From CAWBRY01 sp963791295 (lineage in GTDB: Bacteria; Bacteroidota; Bacteroidia; Chitinophagales; Chitinophagaceae), in assembly GCA_963791295.1 (NCBI GenBank), contig CAWBRY010000001.1, positions 620,001 through 684,000 of the forward strand: a stretch of DNA of 64,000 nucleotides. The letters run 5' to 3'. Both the position numbers and the translations under genes were made by a program. Shown here piece after piece: positions 44,258 through 54,346 of the stretch (position 1 is the stretch's first letter; each line of letters begins with the position of its first letter). Below the pieces are notes generated by a model, which saw only the letters and a program-made list of their open reading frames with translations, ran no database searches and was not told the origin of the DNA.

Positions 44258-46254
44258 AAGGATTCGAATCCTTTCTTTACTACGGTTGGTGCGTTATTTA
44301 AATCAGGTTGTGCCGGCAATAAGTGTCGTTGCTTTAAGATAGCGGCTGCCTGAATCGATACTGCTTCATCATAATTACCCAATTCATTGAATAAGGCCGC
44401 CATATTTCCCTCATGCTGTACTATGAGCTTTGATGCATGATCATACGCACTGGTTCTTTTTCCGTCTCCATCGGCATCTATCCAAATGGCGCCGGAGGAA
44501 CCGATTATTTTTGGATTCCACTCCGTTGATGTTTGTTGATATGGTTTAGGAATTGGCCAGAAAGGTCTCAAAGGATCAGGACCAGTTGCGATGGCGACAA
44601 GAAATATATCCTGGTTCGAGATAGGGATTGTCCAGCCGCCCTGCCATTTAATTCCCTTAGCTCCATGAGATTTTATTTTTTCGCTTCGGATCAGTTTCCC
44701 GTTGGCAAACAGAAAAATGCTGTCTGCTTCGGTCCATCCTGGTCCCAGCACCTTGACAGAAGCTCTTACCTGTTTTCTTGCAGGTACGATCGTTCCTGGT
44801 CCATATATATCATCGATCTTCATTTCTGCCAGCAGCCCAAAACTCACCATTACTTCGCCTTTGCGAAAATGATTTATTACTTCATTGCGGTCAATATTCG
44901 AGGGATCCGTCCTATCGTAGCGGATATAGGTTCTTGACTGCCCAACTAAATAGCGGCTCACGTCATGCGAATCACTCGAACCGACGGGGGTCAGGAAAAT
45001 TCCCCGGTTCATCATGCCAAACCAATCACGGTATAGCTGCATAATATTATATTGCTGAGATCCCGAGTTCATCACTTCCATACTGTTTGCCGGAAATTTC
45101 CATCCATCCAACTCCATTCCGGCGATTCCAATATGTCTTTTCGGATCAAAAGGGCGAAAATTGTTATGAATATCCCTTGCGTGATTTAAAATAATAATAG
45201 GCTCACCACTCACTACCTTCAAATGATCAGTGACCTCGCTCCAGTCATTAACCTTTGGATCTGGCACCGGAGCATCTGCACTCAATGGGAAAATATTAAA
45301 GTGCCCAAAAGAAGTCGTAAACTCGTCACCTGCTATGGGAGTAAGATACTGGCGGAGATTTAGATTGCGGGATAGGGAATCTATGTCCACTCTGCGATTA
45401 TGTTCAGTAATAACGGGCAGCTCGATTCCTTCGCCGGCCAGGGTAACGATCCTTTCCATTATAGAAGCATCGCCGTGCCCGGAATAAGTGAGTGAATGCA
45501 CATGGGTGTCGCAGGATACCCATCCATCCAGCGACAGTTCTTTTTCAATCTGCAGACTTCTGTTAACATTCTCCCCAGGTTTAACAACGAGCAAAGTTGA
45601 GTCGACTCCGTATTGAAAGCCGCGATTTGCATACAATATATATGTACCTGCCGGCAGACTCCATTTTGCCTTCCCGGTTCCGGTGTAGATGCAGCCAGTC
45701 CGAACGGCGAGCATCGAATCTGGTTCGGCTGCAATCGGCTGTAATACGCGGCTGCTATTTACCAATGTAAGGTGAGCCGGAATTAGCTTGTTTGTAGTGC
45801 GGTCAGTAACCGAAATTTCCATTGTTGATTGATGGAGAAATTTATTCAAGGGCTGATCTATTAAAACGAATTCTCCAATGCGGATATCATCAGGAGTACT
45901 ATCGGTTTGCACTATGCGCAATTCATTTATTTCGTTTTTTAGACCACCCGGAAGGATCATAAAGTAAGAAATCATCGCATTCTCATCCTGCGCGAGAGTG
46001 CCCAATTGGGTTCCGTTAAGGACTACGTTCCAACTTTGTCTTACATCCTCCTGTCTCAATGCTAATGTTTGTTCAATTAAATTCTCCCGCGCTGAAAATG
46101 AGATGGTAAGTGTTTTTTTAGAGGGCCCTTTGAAATTTTTCCATTCCGGCGCATCGGTGCTGCGAAGATGGTAGAGCTGTTTATCAATTGATCGCGGTTG
46201 GGAAATGACGACCAGAGATGATAAGATAAATAGCAAAAACCAAAATGATTTCAT
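44236..46254 (-). CDS. CehA/McbA-family metallohydrolase (PHP domain), secreted
   Basis: The frame is open to 46362, but the ATG at 46254 gives a clean signal peptide (MKSFWFLLFILSSLVVISQ) and a 672-residue protein. An N-terminal beta-sandwich region (about 30-290) precedes the PHP-type metal-binding domain, with DTHVHSLTYSGHGD, ELPVITEHNRR and DEFTTSFGHFNIF carrying His and Asp/Glu ligands, and HARDIHNNF and GSSDSHDV completing the site. CehA/McbA proteins hydrolyse carbamates or phosphoesters. The physiological substrate is unknown. No operon partner is visible. Confidence 0.85.
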   Translation of the reverse strand: MKSFWFLLFILSSLVVISQPRSIDKQLYHLRSTDAPEWKNFKGPSKKTLTISFSARENLIEQTLALRQEDVRQSWNVVLNGTQLGTLAQDENAMISYFMILPGGLKNEINELRIVQTDSTPDDIRIGEFVLIDQPLNKFLHQSTMEISVTDRTTNKLIPAHLTLVNSSRVLQPIAAEPDSMLAVRTGCIYTGTGKAKWSLPAGTYILYANRGFQYGVDSTLLVVKPGENVNRSLQIEKELSLDGWVSCDTHVHSLTYSGHGDASIMERIVTLAGEGIELPVITEHNRRVDIDSLSRNLNLRQYLTPIAGDEFTTSFGHFNIFPLSADAPVPDPKVNDWSEVTDHLKVVSGEPIIILNHARDIHNNFRPFDPKRHIGIAGMELDGWKFPANSMEVMNSGSQQYNIMQLYRDWFGMMNRGIFLTPVGSSDSHDVSRYLVGQSRTYIRYDRTDPSNIDRNEVINHFRKGEVMVSFGLLAEMKIDDIYGPGTIVPARKQVRASVKVLGPGWTEADSIFLFANGKLIRSEKIKSHGAKGIKWQGGWTIPISNQDIFLVAIATGPDPLRPFWPIPKPYQQTSTEWNPKIIGSSGAIWIDADGDGKRTSAYDHASKLIVQHEGNMAALFNELGNYDEAVSIQAAAILKQRHLLPAQPDLNNAPTVVKKGFESLILDTRF

Positions 46255-46435
46255 CCTTATCGGAAAAACCCTACTTTCTGTAGAATTCAAATCAACACTC
46301 TTCAATAAAGTGACTGCCAACAAATTAAAAATATTTTTTGGACTGTAAAAAATGCGATTCATACGGTTGGAAAAATTTTGGATTGTTGAATAAAAGAATA
46401 AAAATAATCTGCTTTTAATAATGAAAAGAAATTTA

Positions 46436-46443
46436 TAAATTTG
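46436..46443 (+). promoter_or_regulatory. Putative Bacteroidota -7 element (TAAATTTG)
   Basis: The octamer fits TAnnTTTG and has a CTTTTA sequence (46412-46417) about 19 bases upstream in place of the TTTG -33 box. It lies 88 bp before the orphan gene at 46531 and would direct its transcription. Confidence 0.35.
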
Positions 46444-46530
46444 ACATCCTACCTTTCAATTATCCTGGTAATTCCGCCTAAAATCTTCCTTTGAAACGGC
46501 CGCATTTTTAAAAAGCCGATTTATACTCAT

Positions 46531-47028
46531 ATGACTCCCGAATTACGAACTGCCTGCGAAGTAGTCTTCCAGCAACACAAATCATCTGCCGAACCTATTA
46601 ATTGGAATAAAGATGTATTCCGCGGACGCGTCTCGATCGGTTTACTGGAGATGGCCAGGCAAACCCTGGTGAGAAGGGATGTGATTTGTTTTCCAAACCC
46701 TTCAAAGAGAGTAATTACAACGCTAAACCCAAATGCTCTGGGCGCTGCTACCTGTGAAGAAGCATTCGAGCTGGTGCAGAGGAAAACACCTTTGGCATCC
46801 ACGGTCACTACTCCAAGGCCCACTTATGTGGCCAGTGTTGCTCACAGGAAAATTGATCCTCCTGTGCAGCGTTCATATAAACTGGTTAGAGTAACAAGCC
46901 AGGCTGAAGCGCCGGTCTACCGGGAAAAATGGTACATGACACCCGTGTTCTATTATGGAGTATGGCCTGTATGCGCGGGCGCCGTCGGCATATTGGTCGC
47001 TTATCTTTTAGGTTCCTCCAGTTTCTGA
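46531..47028 (+). CDS. Hypothetical protein with C-terminal membrane anchor
   Basis: The 165-residue product is soluble-looking for its first 130 residues, with short matches to nothing I recognise, and ends in one hydrophobic helix (VWPVCAGAVGILVAYLLGSSSF). Such tail-anchored small proteins are common orphans. The adjacent minus-strand gene at 47063 is also an orphan, convergent with a 34-bp gap. Both sit between larger, well-known genes. Confidence 0.55.
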   Translation: MTPELRTACEVVFQQHKSSAEPINWNKDVFRGRVSIGLLEMARQTLVRRDVICFPNPSKRVITTLNPNALGAATCEEAFELVQRKTPLASTVTTPRPTYVASVAHRKIDPPVQRSYKLVRVTSQAEAPVYREKWYMTPVFYYGVWPVCAGAVGILVAYLLGSSSF

Positions 47029-47062
47029 ACTTAGAGCACTCTTAGTTTAGATGTATGAGCCG

Positions 47063-47632
47063 TTATTTTTCTTTTGGCTTAGGATCAGGATCTTCATCAC
47101 TTGTATGGCTACCTGGAGCGAAGTATAGCGTTTTCTGAACCCGGCGTGATATCGCAACACTATTGGCTGCACCAATAACGCCTGGGCTGCCAAGTACAGC
47201 ATCTCGCATTTTTTTAACATAGTCCACGCCAAACACATGGCAATAGTATGGGAAAAGGAATTTTTCCAATGAAGCCAAATTAAAAAAGATTGAATCAATG
47301 GGACCCACAAAGGTTTCTTCCTGCGGTTTTGATCCGTCATTGAAAGATATGACTACCTTAACTTCTTTAATATTCTCAATTCCCTTTATCTCGAATTTTG
47401 CGAACTCATCCGCGGTTTCATACGGACCAAAAACACCGAATTTGCCTTCATCCGGAGGTAGCGTTTCAATGTATTTCGCAGCCTCGTTTGGATCGAAAAA
47501 CTCCTTTATTTTGTATGGAGGATTATAGCCGGCAACAAAGAAGACCGGTTTAGCATTTCTGAAGCCGTCTGCCGCCTCCGCAAGCCTTCGCGCTAATTTA
47601 GCTGGAATTGGTGTTGGAGTAGGATCACCCAT
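47063..47632 (-). CDS. Hypothetical protein
   Basis: The 189-residue product has no signal peptide. Visible features are a Pro-rich start (DPTPTPIPAKLARRLAE), an alpha/beta middle (FGVFGPYETADEFAKFEIK and KVVISFNDGSKPQEE), and a Lys/Asp-rich C-terminus (SDEDPDPKPKEK). No family is recognised. Regular codon use and balanced composition support a real gene. It faces away from the cyclase gene at 47805, separated by 172 bp. Confidence 0.6.
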   Translation of the reverse strand: MGDPTPTPIPAKLARRLAEAADGFRNAKPVFFVAGYNPPYKIKEFFDPNEAAKYIETLPPDEGKFGVFGPYETADEFAKFEIKGIENIKEVKVVISFNDGSKPQEETFVGPIDSIFFNLASLEKFLFPYYCHVFGVDYVKKMRDAVLGSPGVIGAANSVAISRRVQKTLYFAPGSHTSDEDPDPKPKEK

Positions 47633-47764
47633 AATAGATGTTTTAGTTGACAGTGATTTAATAGAGGTTTGCTAGAGTAAGAAGCCTTCAGGGGGGAACT
47701 GTATTAAGAAAGATAAATCATTTTGAAGTAATTCGGATAATATAAGGATAATAATTTATGCAAT

Positions 47765-47772
47765 TATTTTTG
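47765..47772 (+). promoter_or_regulatory. Putative Bacteroidota -7 element (TATTTTTG)
   Basis: The octamer matches TAnnTTTG 33 bp upstream of the cyclase-TPR gene. No TTTG box sits at the standard spacing (the nearest is at 47722-47725), so the call is weak. Confidence 0.25.
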
Positions 47773-47804
47773 ATTAAATTTAAGAGAAAGACTTTCACCC
47801 TTTT

Positions 47805-49784
47805 ATGGTTAGAAAGAGACAATTATTAGCTATTCTGTTTGCCGATGTGCAAGGCTTCACTTCCATGGTAGAAAGGGATGAAGACCAGGCGAAGGTCATT
47901 AAAGATAAATTCCAGCGGGTGCTGGAAACATGTTTCAAAACTTATCACGGACGGATCATTAGCTTCAAGGGAGATGGAGTTTGTTGCACTTTCCAGAGCG
48001 CAGTGGAGGCAGTGAAAGCAGCGATAGAAGTACAACTCCAGATGCTGCAGTCGCCAAAGGTTCCCCTACGCATCGGAATCCACCAGGGTGATGTGATCCT
48101 CGAAGGAAAAGATATTTTCGGTGATGGAGTGAACATAGCCTCCCGCGTGGAATCGTTTGCTTTACCAAATAGTGTTTTGGTAACTGAAATTGTTTATCAT
48201 GAGATACGTAATCATGTTGATATTAAGGCCGTCTCGGTTGGAAAATATGAATTTAAAAATGCAAAGGAACCGATGGAAATATATGCTATCAGCACCCCAG
48301 GACTTACGATACCGCTTCAAAGAAGGCTCACTGGAAAGGGAAGGGCAGTATCCGGAAGAAAATTTTGGTACATCAGCATTGCAGCTGTTCTCATTCTTGC
48401 GGGAGCGGCACTTTCTTATTTTAATTTTTTCAAAACCTTCATCTATGATAAATCCATTGCAGTCATACCATTTATTAATGTGAGCAATAATCCTGAAGAA
48501 GAATATTTGAGCGATGGCTTCACTGAAGATATACTTACCTCGCTGGCCAATATTGCAGATTTTAAAGTGACTTCCTTTGCATCGACAAGGCAATATAAGG
48601 GCACGAAAAAAACCATGAGACAGATCGGCAACGAATTAAAAGTCGCCTACGTGCTGGAAGGAAGTGTTCAACGCTCAGGCGATACATTGCGGATCACCGC
48701 TCAGTTGATCGATGTAAAGGATGATGCTCACGTTTGGGCAAAAAACTATGACGAATCATTCAGCGAGATCCTGACGATTCAGGGAAAGGTTTCCAGGGAA
48801 GTAGCTACGGCACTTCGAACGAAACTTTCTCCCGACGAAAGCAAACGGATCATGAAACATCCCACACAGAATGCTGACGCCTACCAACTTTATCTCAAAG
48901 GCAGATACTACTGGAACCAGCGCACCCGAGAAGGCATCGATAGTTCCATCCAATTTTTTTTAGCAGCTACCAAATTGGATCCGGATTATGCACTTGCATA
49001 TTCTGGTATCGCCGATGCTTTTACCGTATTGGGCGATAATGGATACCTGCCCGTGGACAGTGTCTCTGCCAAGGCAAAGTTTCCGCTGGACAAGGCCTTA
49101 ATGCTCGACTCTTCATTAGCGGAAGTGCGCGCTTCCAATGCCATATACTTGAGCAGTATCGAAGGGAATGGTACTGCGGCGATTCGCGAACTGGCCAGGA
49201 TCGTCCAATTCAACCCAAATTATGCTTCTGCATTTCAATGGTATGCAATCGAACTTTCAGCCAAAGGACAATTTGAAACCGCCAAGGAAATGATCGAAAA
49301 AGCGGTCGTACTGGATCCGCGGTCCCAAAGAATTTATGAGAGTAAAGCATTAATTTATTTATACGCCCGTGAGTTTACCAAGGCCGCCCGCGTGTTGGCA
49401 GAGGCACCGGAAGCATTTTCCAATGATTCATCTTTCCTGGCATTTCGCGCAGATATCTTTTTTCTCAATGGTTCCAAAGATTCTGCACGTTATTACGCAC
49501 AGTTGTGTGGCCACGAAATATTACTGGCGATCCTAAAAAAGGATAAGGCTGCATTCAAAAGAATCATGCAGGAAAGAATCGATGAGCCGAGGGCTTCCGC
49601 AGAAAGCATTGCTACTTTCTATTCGATGGCTGGGGACGTTGACAACGCATTTGTCTGGCTGAAAAAAGCCGTTGAGAATAAAGAATACGGAGGAATAAAA
49701 TTTCTTGCTGTAAGTCCCTATTGGGACGCTCTACGAAGCGATTCCCGATTTCTACTACTACTTCAAAATAGCGGCATCCGGTAG
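47805..49784 (+). CDS. Adenylate cyclase with TolB-like and TPR domains
   Basis: The 659-residue product begins with a class III cyclase domain: metal Asp14 (LFADVQGF) and Asp57 (SFKGDGV), adenine-selecting Lys55 and Asp103 (GKDIFGDG), and Asn110 and Arg114 (VNIASRVE). A transmembrane helix (about 187-208) is followed by a TolB N-terminal/FlgO-like region (SIAVIPFINVSNNPEEEYLSDG split near residue 223, then AYVLEGSVQRSGD). A C-terminal set of TPR repeats (about 365-650) follows. The cyclase is cytosolic and the rest likely periplasmic. It should make cAMP. It has the reverse domain order of the gene at 25276. Confidence 0.9.
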   Translation: MVRKRQLLAILFADVQGFTSMVERDEDQAKVIKDKFQRVLETCFKTYHGRIISFKGDGVCCTFQSAVEAVKAAIEVQLQMLQSPKVPLRIGIHQGDVILEGKDIFGDGVNIASRVESFALPNSVLVTEIVYHEIRNHVDIKAVSVGKYEFKNAKEPMEIYAISTPGLTIPLQRRLTGKGRAVSGRKFWYISIAAVLILAGAALSYFNFFKTFIYDKSIAVIPFINVSNNPEEEYLSDGFTEDILTSLANIADFKVTSFASTRQYKGTKKTMRQIGNELKVAYVLEGSVQRSGDTLRITAQLIDVKDDAHVWAKNYDESFSEILTIQGKVSREVATALRTKLSPDESKRIMKHPTQNADAYQLYLKGRYYWNQRTREGIDSSIQFFLAATKLDPDYALAYSGIADAFTVLGDNGYLPVDSVSAKAKFPLDKALMLDSSLAEVRASNAIYLSSIEGNGTAAIRELARIVQFNPNYASAFQWYAIELSAKGQFETAKEMIEKAVVLDPRSQRIYESKALIYLYAREFTKAARVLAEAPEAFSNDSSFLAFRADIFFLNGSKDSARYYAQLCGHEILLAILKKDKAAFKRIMQERIDEPRASAESIATFYSMAGDVDNAFVWLKKAVENKEYGGIKFLAVSPYWDALRSDSRFLLLLQNSGIR

Positions 49785-49944
49785 CTGTATTAATTTTCCG
49801 GAAACTTAAAGAAAGCCTAATTCATACGAGTGCAATATCAGTACCTTTGTCACCCTCGTGCCCTTTGTGACAAAAATCCTGAGACTATTAATTCGAAAAA
49901 TTCATCACCGGGAAAGATTTTTCTTTTTCAAACCAAGATACGTC

Positions 49945-51114
49945 ATGCAGACATTTTTCAAAGGGACTCAATGGCGACTTTACATGTTTATTGTTCTGAT
50001 AGTCGCATTATATTCTTGCAAATCCTCCAATAACAATGGAGCTGGATATCAACAGGGACCACAACCATTACCTGTGATTGCAATCGGTAGTATGGCTACC
50101 ACTACTCACCAGGAATTTTCGGCAACATTGGAAGGGACCAAAGAGATCGAAGTTCGTCCGCAGGTGGATGGATACCTGGACAAGATTTATGTGGATGAAG
50201 GAGCGCATGTCCGAAAGGGCCAGCCTTTGTTTCATATCAACGATCAGCCATTCCGGCAACAATTGAATAACGCCAACGCCGGACTATCTGCAGCCAAGGC
50301 AAACCTGGGTACGGCCCAAATTAATATTAACAAGCTGACGCCTCTTGTTCAGAATAATGTGATTTCCGATGTGCAATTAAAAACAGCACAGGCAAACTAT
50401 GATGCGATTCAAGCCAGTGTATCGCAGGCAGAGGCGATGGTGCAAACGGCTCAGATCAACTTAGGTTACACATTGATTACCGCTCCCGTAGAAGGTTACA
50501 TAGGAAGGATTCCATTTAAAACCGGAGGCCTTGCTACCATGACCAATGCAGAACCACTAACCGTTTTGTCTGAAATTAAAAACATATATGCTTATTTCTC
50601 TCTTAGTGAGAATGATTTTATACAATTCAAAAACCAATACCCAGGCAAAACGATCGAAGAGAAGATCAAGCAGATGCCGGAGGTGGAGTTGATGCTTCCT
50701 GATAACACCATCTATCCGCAAAAAGGCAAAGTAGAAACAGTATCCGGGCAATTCAACAATAGTATGGGTTCCATAAGTTTTCGTGCAAAATTTCAAAACA
50801 CAGATGGATTGTTGCGTTCCGGCAATACAGGAAGGATCCGCATCCCGCGCGCACTGACAGCCCTGGTGATCCCGCAGGCCGCAACCTATGAATTGCAGGA
50901 TAAAGTGTTTGTGTTTATGTTGGCTGATAGTAATAAAGTGGTGAGTAAACCTATCACTGTTGCCGGCAAGAACGGTAATTATTATTTGGTGGAAAGTGGA
51001 ATCAATGCCGGTGATAAAATTGTATATACAGGCCTCGATCGACTGCAGGATGGAATGATGATACAACCGCAATTTATGTCCATGGACAGTTTGCTAAAAG
51101 TAAATCCACTTTAA
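49945..51114 (+). CDS. RND efflux periplasmic adaptor (membrane fusion) lipoprotein
   Basis: The frame is open from a GTG at 49858, but ATG at 49945 gives a lipoprotein leader (VALYSCKSSNN). The 390-residue protein shows a HlyD/AcrA layout: a lipoyl half-domain (EVRPQVDGYLDKIYVDEGAHV), a coiled-coil hairpin (about 95-165), a second lipoyl half (LGYTLITAPVEGYIGRI), a beta-barrel domain, and a membrane-proximal end (VYTGLDRLQDGMMI). It links the pump at 51170 to the outer-membrane factor at 54347. This is the first gene of the operon. Confidence 0.93.
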   Translation: MQTFFKGTQWRLYMFIVLIVALYSCKSSNNNGAGYQQGPQPLPVIAIGSMATTTHQEFSATLEGTKEIEVRPQVDGYLDKIYVDEGAHVRKGQPLFHINDQPFRQQLNNANAGLSAAKANLGTAQININKLTPLVQNNVISDVQLKTAQANYDAIQASVSQAEAMVQTAQINLGYTLITAPVEGYIGRIPFKTGGLATMTNAEPLTVLSEIKNIYAYFSLSENDFIQFKNQYPGKTIEEKIKQMPEVELMLPDNTIYPQKGKVETVSGQFNNSMGSISFRAKFQNTDGLLRSGNTGRIRIPRALTALVIPQAATYELQDKVFVFMLADSNKVVSKPITVAGKNGNYYLVESGINAGDKIVYTGLDRLQDGMMIQPQFMSMDSLLKVNPL

Positions 51115-51169
51115 TCATTAGCAGCCCATTTCCCTAAGTCTTGCATAAATAAAAATCAAAAACCAGAAC

Positions 51170-54100
51170 ATGTTTAAGAGATTTATTGAAAGGCCGGTTT
51201 TGTCAACTGTATTGTCTGTTATCCTGACCTTGTTGGGGTTGATCTCACTTATATCCTTACCGATTACTTTGTTTCCCGACATCGCACCGCCGACCGTGCA
51301 GGTGACCGCAGTGTATCCGGGCGCCAGCGCTGAAGTGGTAGCAAGAGCTGTCGCAACACCGATTGAAGAAGCTATTAACGGTGTGGAAAACATGACATAC
51401 ATGACTTCCACATCCAGCAATGATGGTTCGATGACGGTTAATGTATTTTTTAAGGTCGGTACCGATCCGGACCTGGCCACGGTAAATGTTCAAAGTCGGG
51501 TTTCAAGAGCAGTCAATCAAATTCCACAAGAAGTATTGCAGGCAGGTATCTCTACTCAAAAGCAACAGAACAGTATCATCATGGTGCCCTTGATCTACAG
51601 TACCGACAGCGCTTATGATGAGACCTTTTTACAAAACTATACTAAGATCAATGTCATTCCTGAGCTGCAACGTGTTCCAGGGGTGGGACAAGCCTTTGTC
51701 TTCGGATCAAAAGATTATTCGATGCGTATATGGCTGAAGCCGGACAGGCTGACTTCTAATAATCTTTCTACGCAGGATGTATTGAATGCCATTCGTGAAC
51801 AAAACCTGGAAGCCGCACCGGGCCGGTTCGGACAAAGCAGCACTGCTTCGTTCGAATATATTATTAAATACAAGGGAAAGCTTTCACAGAACGAAGAGTA
51901 TGAAAACATCATATTAAAAGCTGCTCCGGACGGATCCGTCCTAAGATTGAAGGATGTAGCCCGCGTCGAGTTCGGTTCTTTTGCTTATAGTTCCAATACT
52001 ACAGTGCAGGGCAGGCCGGGAACAGGCATTGCCATTTTTCAAACAGCTGGTTCCAATGCAAATGAAATCCTGACGGCTATCGATAAAGCTCTGCAGAAGG
52101 CGTCTGTTGCCTTTCCGAAGGGGATCCATTATTTCAATATGTATAGTGCGAAGGAATTTCTGGATGAATCTATTAACCAGGTAAAGGAGACATTACTAAT
52201 TGCTTTTGGATTGGTATTCCTGGTAGTATTTATTTTCCTCCAGGATTTTCGCTCAACACTTATACCTGCGATTGCAGTACCCGTGGCAATCATCGGCACT
52301 TTCTTTTTCATGCAGGTCTTTGGGTTTACTATAAATCTTCTCACCCTGTTTGCACTCGTGTTGGCCATCGGTATAGTCGTAGATGATGCGATCGTTGTCG
52401 TGGAGGCTGTCCATTCAAAAATGGAACGAACGAAGCTGCATGCAAAGGAGGCGGCAATCCAATCCATGAATGAAATATCGGGTGTTATCATTTCAATTAC
52501 GTTGGTAATGGCGGCAGTGTTCGTGCCGGTAGGATTTATGCAGGGCCCCGCCGGTGTGTTTTATAAACAATTTGCTTTCACACTCGCTATCGCAATCTTG
52601 ATTTCTGCGGTAAATGCATTGACATTAAGCCCTGCGCTCTGCGCCTTGTTCCTAAAGGATCTCCATAGCGACGAGTCGGCGGGCAAAAAGGGATTTACAA
52701 AAAGATTTTTCAAGGGATTTAATGCAGGCTTTCGAGCCACGACGGAGAGATATAAGAGAAGTATAAGCTTTCTGATCCGCCGCAAATGGATTGCCATCAC
52801 CGGCCTGCTGATCGTTATAGGTGCTACGGTTTGGATGTTGAAAACAACACCTTCTGCATTTATTCCAACCGAAGACCAGGGATTTATCATTTATTCTGTC
52901 AACCTTCCTCCGGGTGCGTCATTGGACAGGACGCAAAAAGCCATGGATAAAATAGACAGCCTGTTAACCACTGTGGAAGCAGTTGAACGGCGCGGCGCTG
53001 TTACAGGCCTAAATTTTATTGCGAATGCTACCAGTTCTAACTATGGTGTTGGATTCATCCGCATGAAGCCTCCCGGAAAACGAGGTGCGGTAAATAGTGT
53101 AGAAGACATCATGGGGGTCATCAATCAAAAATTGAGCGCGGTGAAAGAAGCGAGCGTCTTTCTCTTACAATTCCCAACAGTTCCGGGGTTTGGTAATTCC
53201 AGCGGTTTTGAATTTATACTTCAGGATCGCACAGGAGGTCCATTGGACAAGCTAGCTACAACAGCATATGGACTTATGGGACAATTGATGCAAAGGAAAG
53301 AAATAGCATATGCGTTTACGACCTTTTCTACCAACAACCCCCAGTACCTCCTCAATATAAATGAAGCAAAGACAAAGCAGTTGGGAGTTTCTATCAGCGA
53401 CCTGCTGCAGGTATTACAAGTCTATTATGGAAGCAGCTTCGCATCGGATATGAATCGTTTTGGCAAGTACTATAGAGTACTTGTGCAGGCCGATGTGGAA
53501 TATCGCGCTGATGCATCTTCCTTAAATAATGTATATGTGAAAAATAACAAGGGCGAGATGGTTCCCGTCAATACCCTAATCACATTAGAACGAACCTACG
53601 GCCCCGAAACCGTGACCAGGAATAACTTATTCAACGCTGTTACTATTAATGGGCTCTCAAAACCAGGTTATAGTTCCGGAGATGCCATTAAAGCGATCCA
53701 GGAAGTTGCGGAAAAGAATTTGCCAAGAGGATTTTCTTATGACTGGTCGGGCATGTCGAGAGAGGAAATCGGCGCCGGCACACAAACGAGTCTCATATTT
53801 ATATTAAGTGTGGTGTTTGTCTTCTTTCTGTTGGCGGCGCAGTATGAAAGCTATATCCTTCCTTTTGCAGTTCTCTTATCTGTTCCGACAGGAATCTTGG
53901 GAGTATTTGCATTCATCAATCTAAAGGGCATCGAGAATAATATTTATGTGCAGGTGGGTTTGATCATGCTTGTTGGATTACTTGCGAAGAACGCAATCCT
54001 GATCGTGCAGTATGCTGTCTTTCGGCGACGCGGTGGAATGGGTTTGGTAGAATCGGCCCTCGAAGCAGCACAACTACGGTTGAGACCTATCTTAATGACC

Positions 54101-54319
54101 TCATTTGCATTTATTGTTGGCTTGCTGCCTCTTACATGGGCGAAGGGTGGCTCTGCTTTAGGCGACCGGTCCATTGGAACGGGAGCGCTTGGCGGCATGC
54201 TTACAGGTGTGGTGCTCGGAGTATTTATAATACCCGTGCTCTACGTCATTTTTCAAGCATTGCATGAAAGGATCAGCGGAAAACCTATTGTAACCGGTCC
54301 ATCGCATCTGGCTGAATAA
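51170..54319 (+). CDS. RND multidrug efflux transporter, inner-membrane subunit
   Basis: The 1049-residue product is a complete HAE1-type RND pump with 12 transmembrane helices, two large periplasmic loops, and the proton-relay residues in GIVVDDAIVVVEAV (Asp pair in TM4) and GLLAKNAILIVQYA (Lys in TM10). It starts MFKRFIERPVLSTVL, the usual amphipathic N-terminal helix of AcrB homologues. It exports drugs, bile-like compounds or metabolites at the expense of the proton gradient. The specific substrate is unknown. Confidence 0.95.
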   Translation: MFKRFIERPVLSTVLSVILTLLGLISLISLPITLFPDIAPPTVQVTAVYPGASAEVVARAVATPIEEAINGVENMTYMTSTSSNDGSMTVNVFFKVGTDPDLATVNVQSRVSRAVNQIPQEVLQAGISTQKQQNSIIMVPLIYSTDSAYDETFLQNYTKINVIPELQRVPGVGQAFVFGSKDYSMRIWLKPDRLTSNNLSTQDVLNAIREQNLEAAPGRFGQSSTASFEYIIKYKGKLSQNEEYENIILKAAPDGSVLRLKDVARVEFGSFAYSSNTTVQGRPGTGIAIFQTAGSNANEILTAIDKALQKASVAFPKGIHYFNMYSAKEFLDESINQVKETLLIAFGLVFLVVFIFLQDFRSTLIPAIAVPVAIIGTFFFMQVFGFTINLLTLFALVLAIGIVVDDAIVVVEAVHSKMERTKLHAKEAAIQSMNEISGVIISITLVMAAVFVPVGFMQGPAGVFYKQFAFTLAIAILISAVNALTLSPALCALFLKDLHSDESAGKKGFTKRFFKGFNAGFRATTERYKRSISFLIRRKWIAITGLLIVIGATVWMLKTTPSAFIPTEDQGFIIYSVNLPPGASLDRTQKAMDKIDSLLTTVEAVERRGAVTGLNFIANATSSNYGVGFIRMKPPGKRGAVNSVEDIMGVINQKLSAVKEASVFLLQFPTVPGFGNSSGFEFILQDRTGGPLDKLATTAYGLMGQLMQRKEIAYAFTTFSTNNPQYLLNINEAKTKQLGVSISDLLQVLQVYYGSSFASDMNRFGKYYRVLVQADVEYRADASSLNNVYVKNNKGEMVPVNTLITLERTYGPETVTRNNLFNAVTINGLSKPGYSSGDAIKAIQEVAEKNLPRGFSYDWSGMSREEIGAGTQTSLIFILSVVFVFFLLAAQYESYILPFAVLLSVPTGILGVFAFINLKGIENNIYVQVGLIMLVGLLAKNAILIVQYAVFRRRGGMGLVESALEAAQLRLRPILMTSFAFIVGLLPLTWAKGGSALGDRSIGTGALGGMLTGVVLGVFIIPVLYVIFQALHERISGKPIVTGPSHLAE

Positions 54320-54346
54320 AATTTTGAATGAAAAAACAACTATAGC

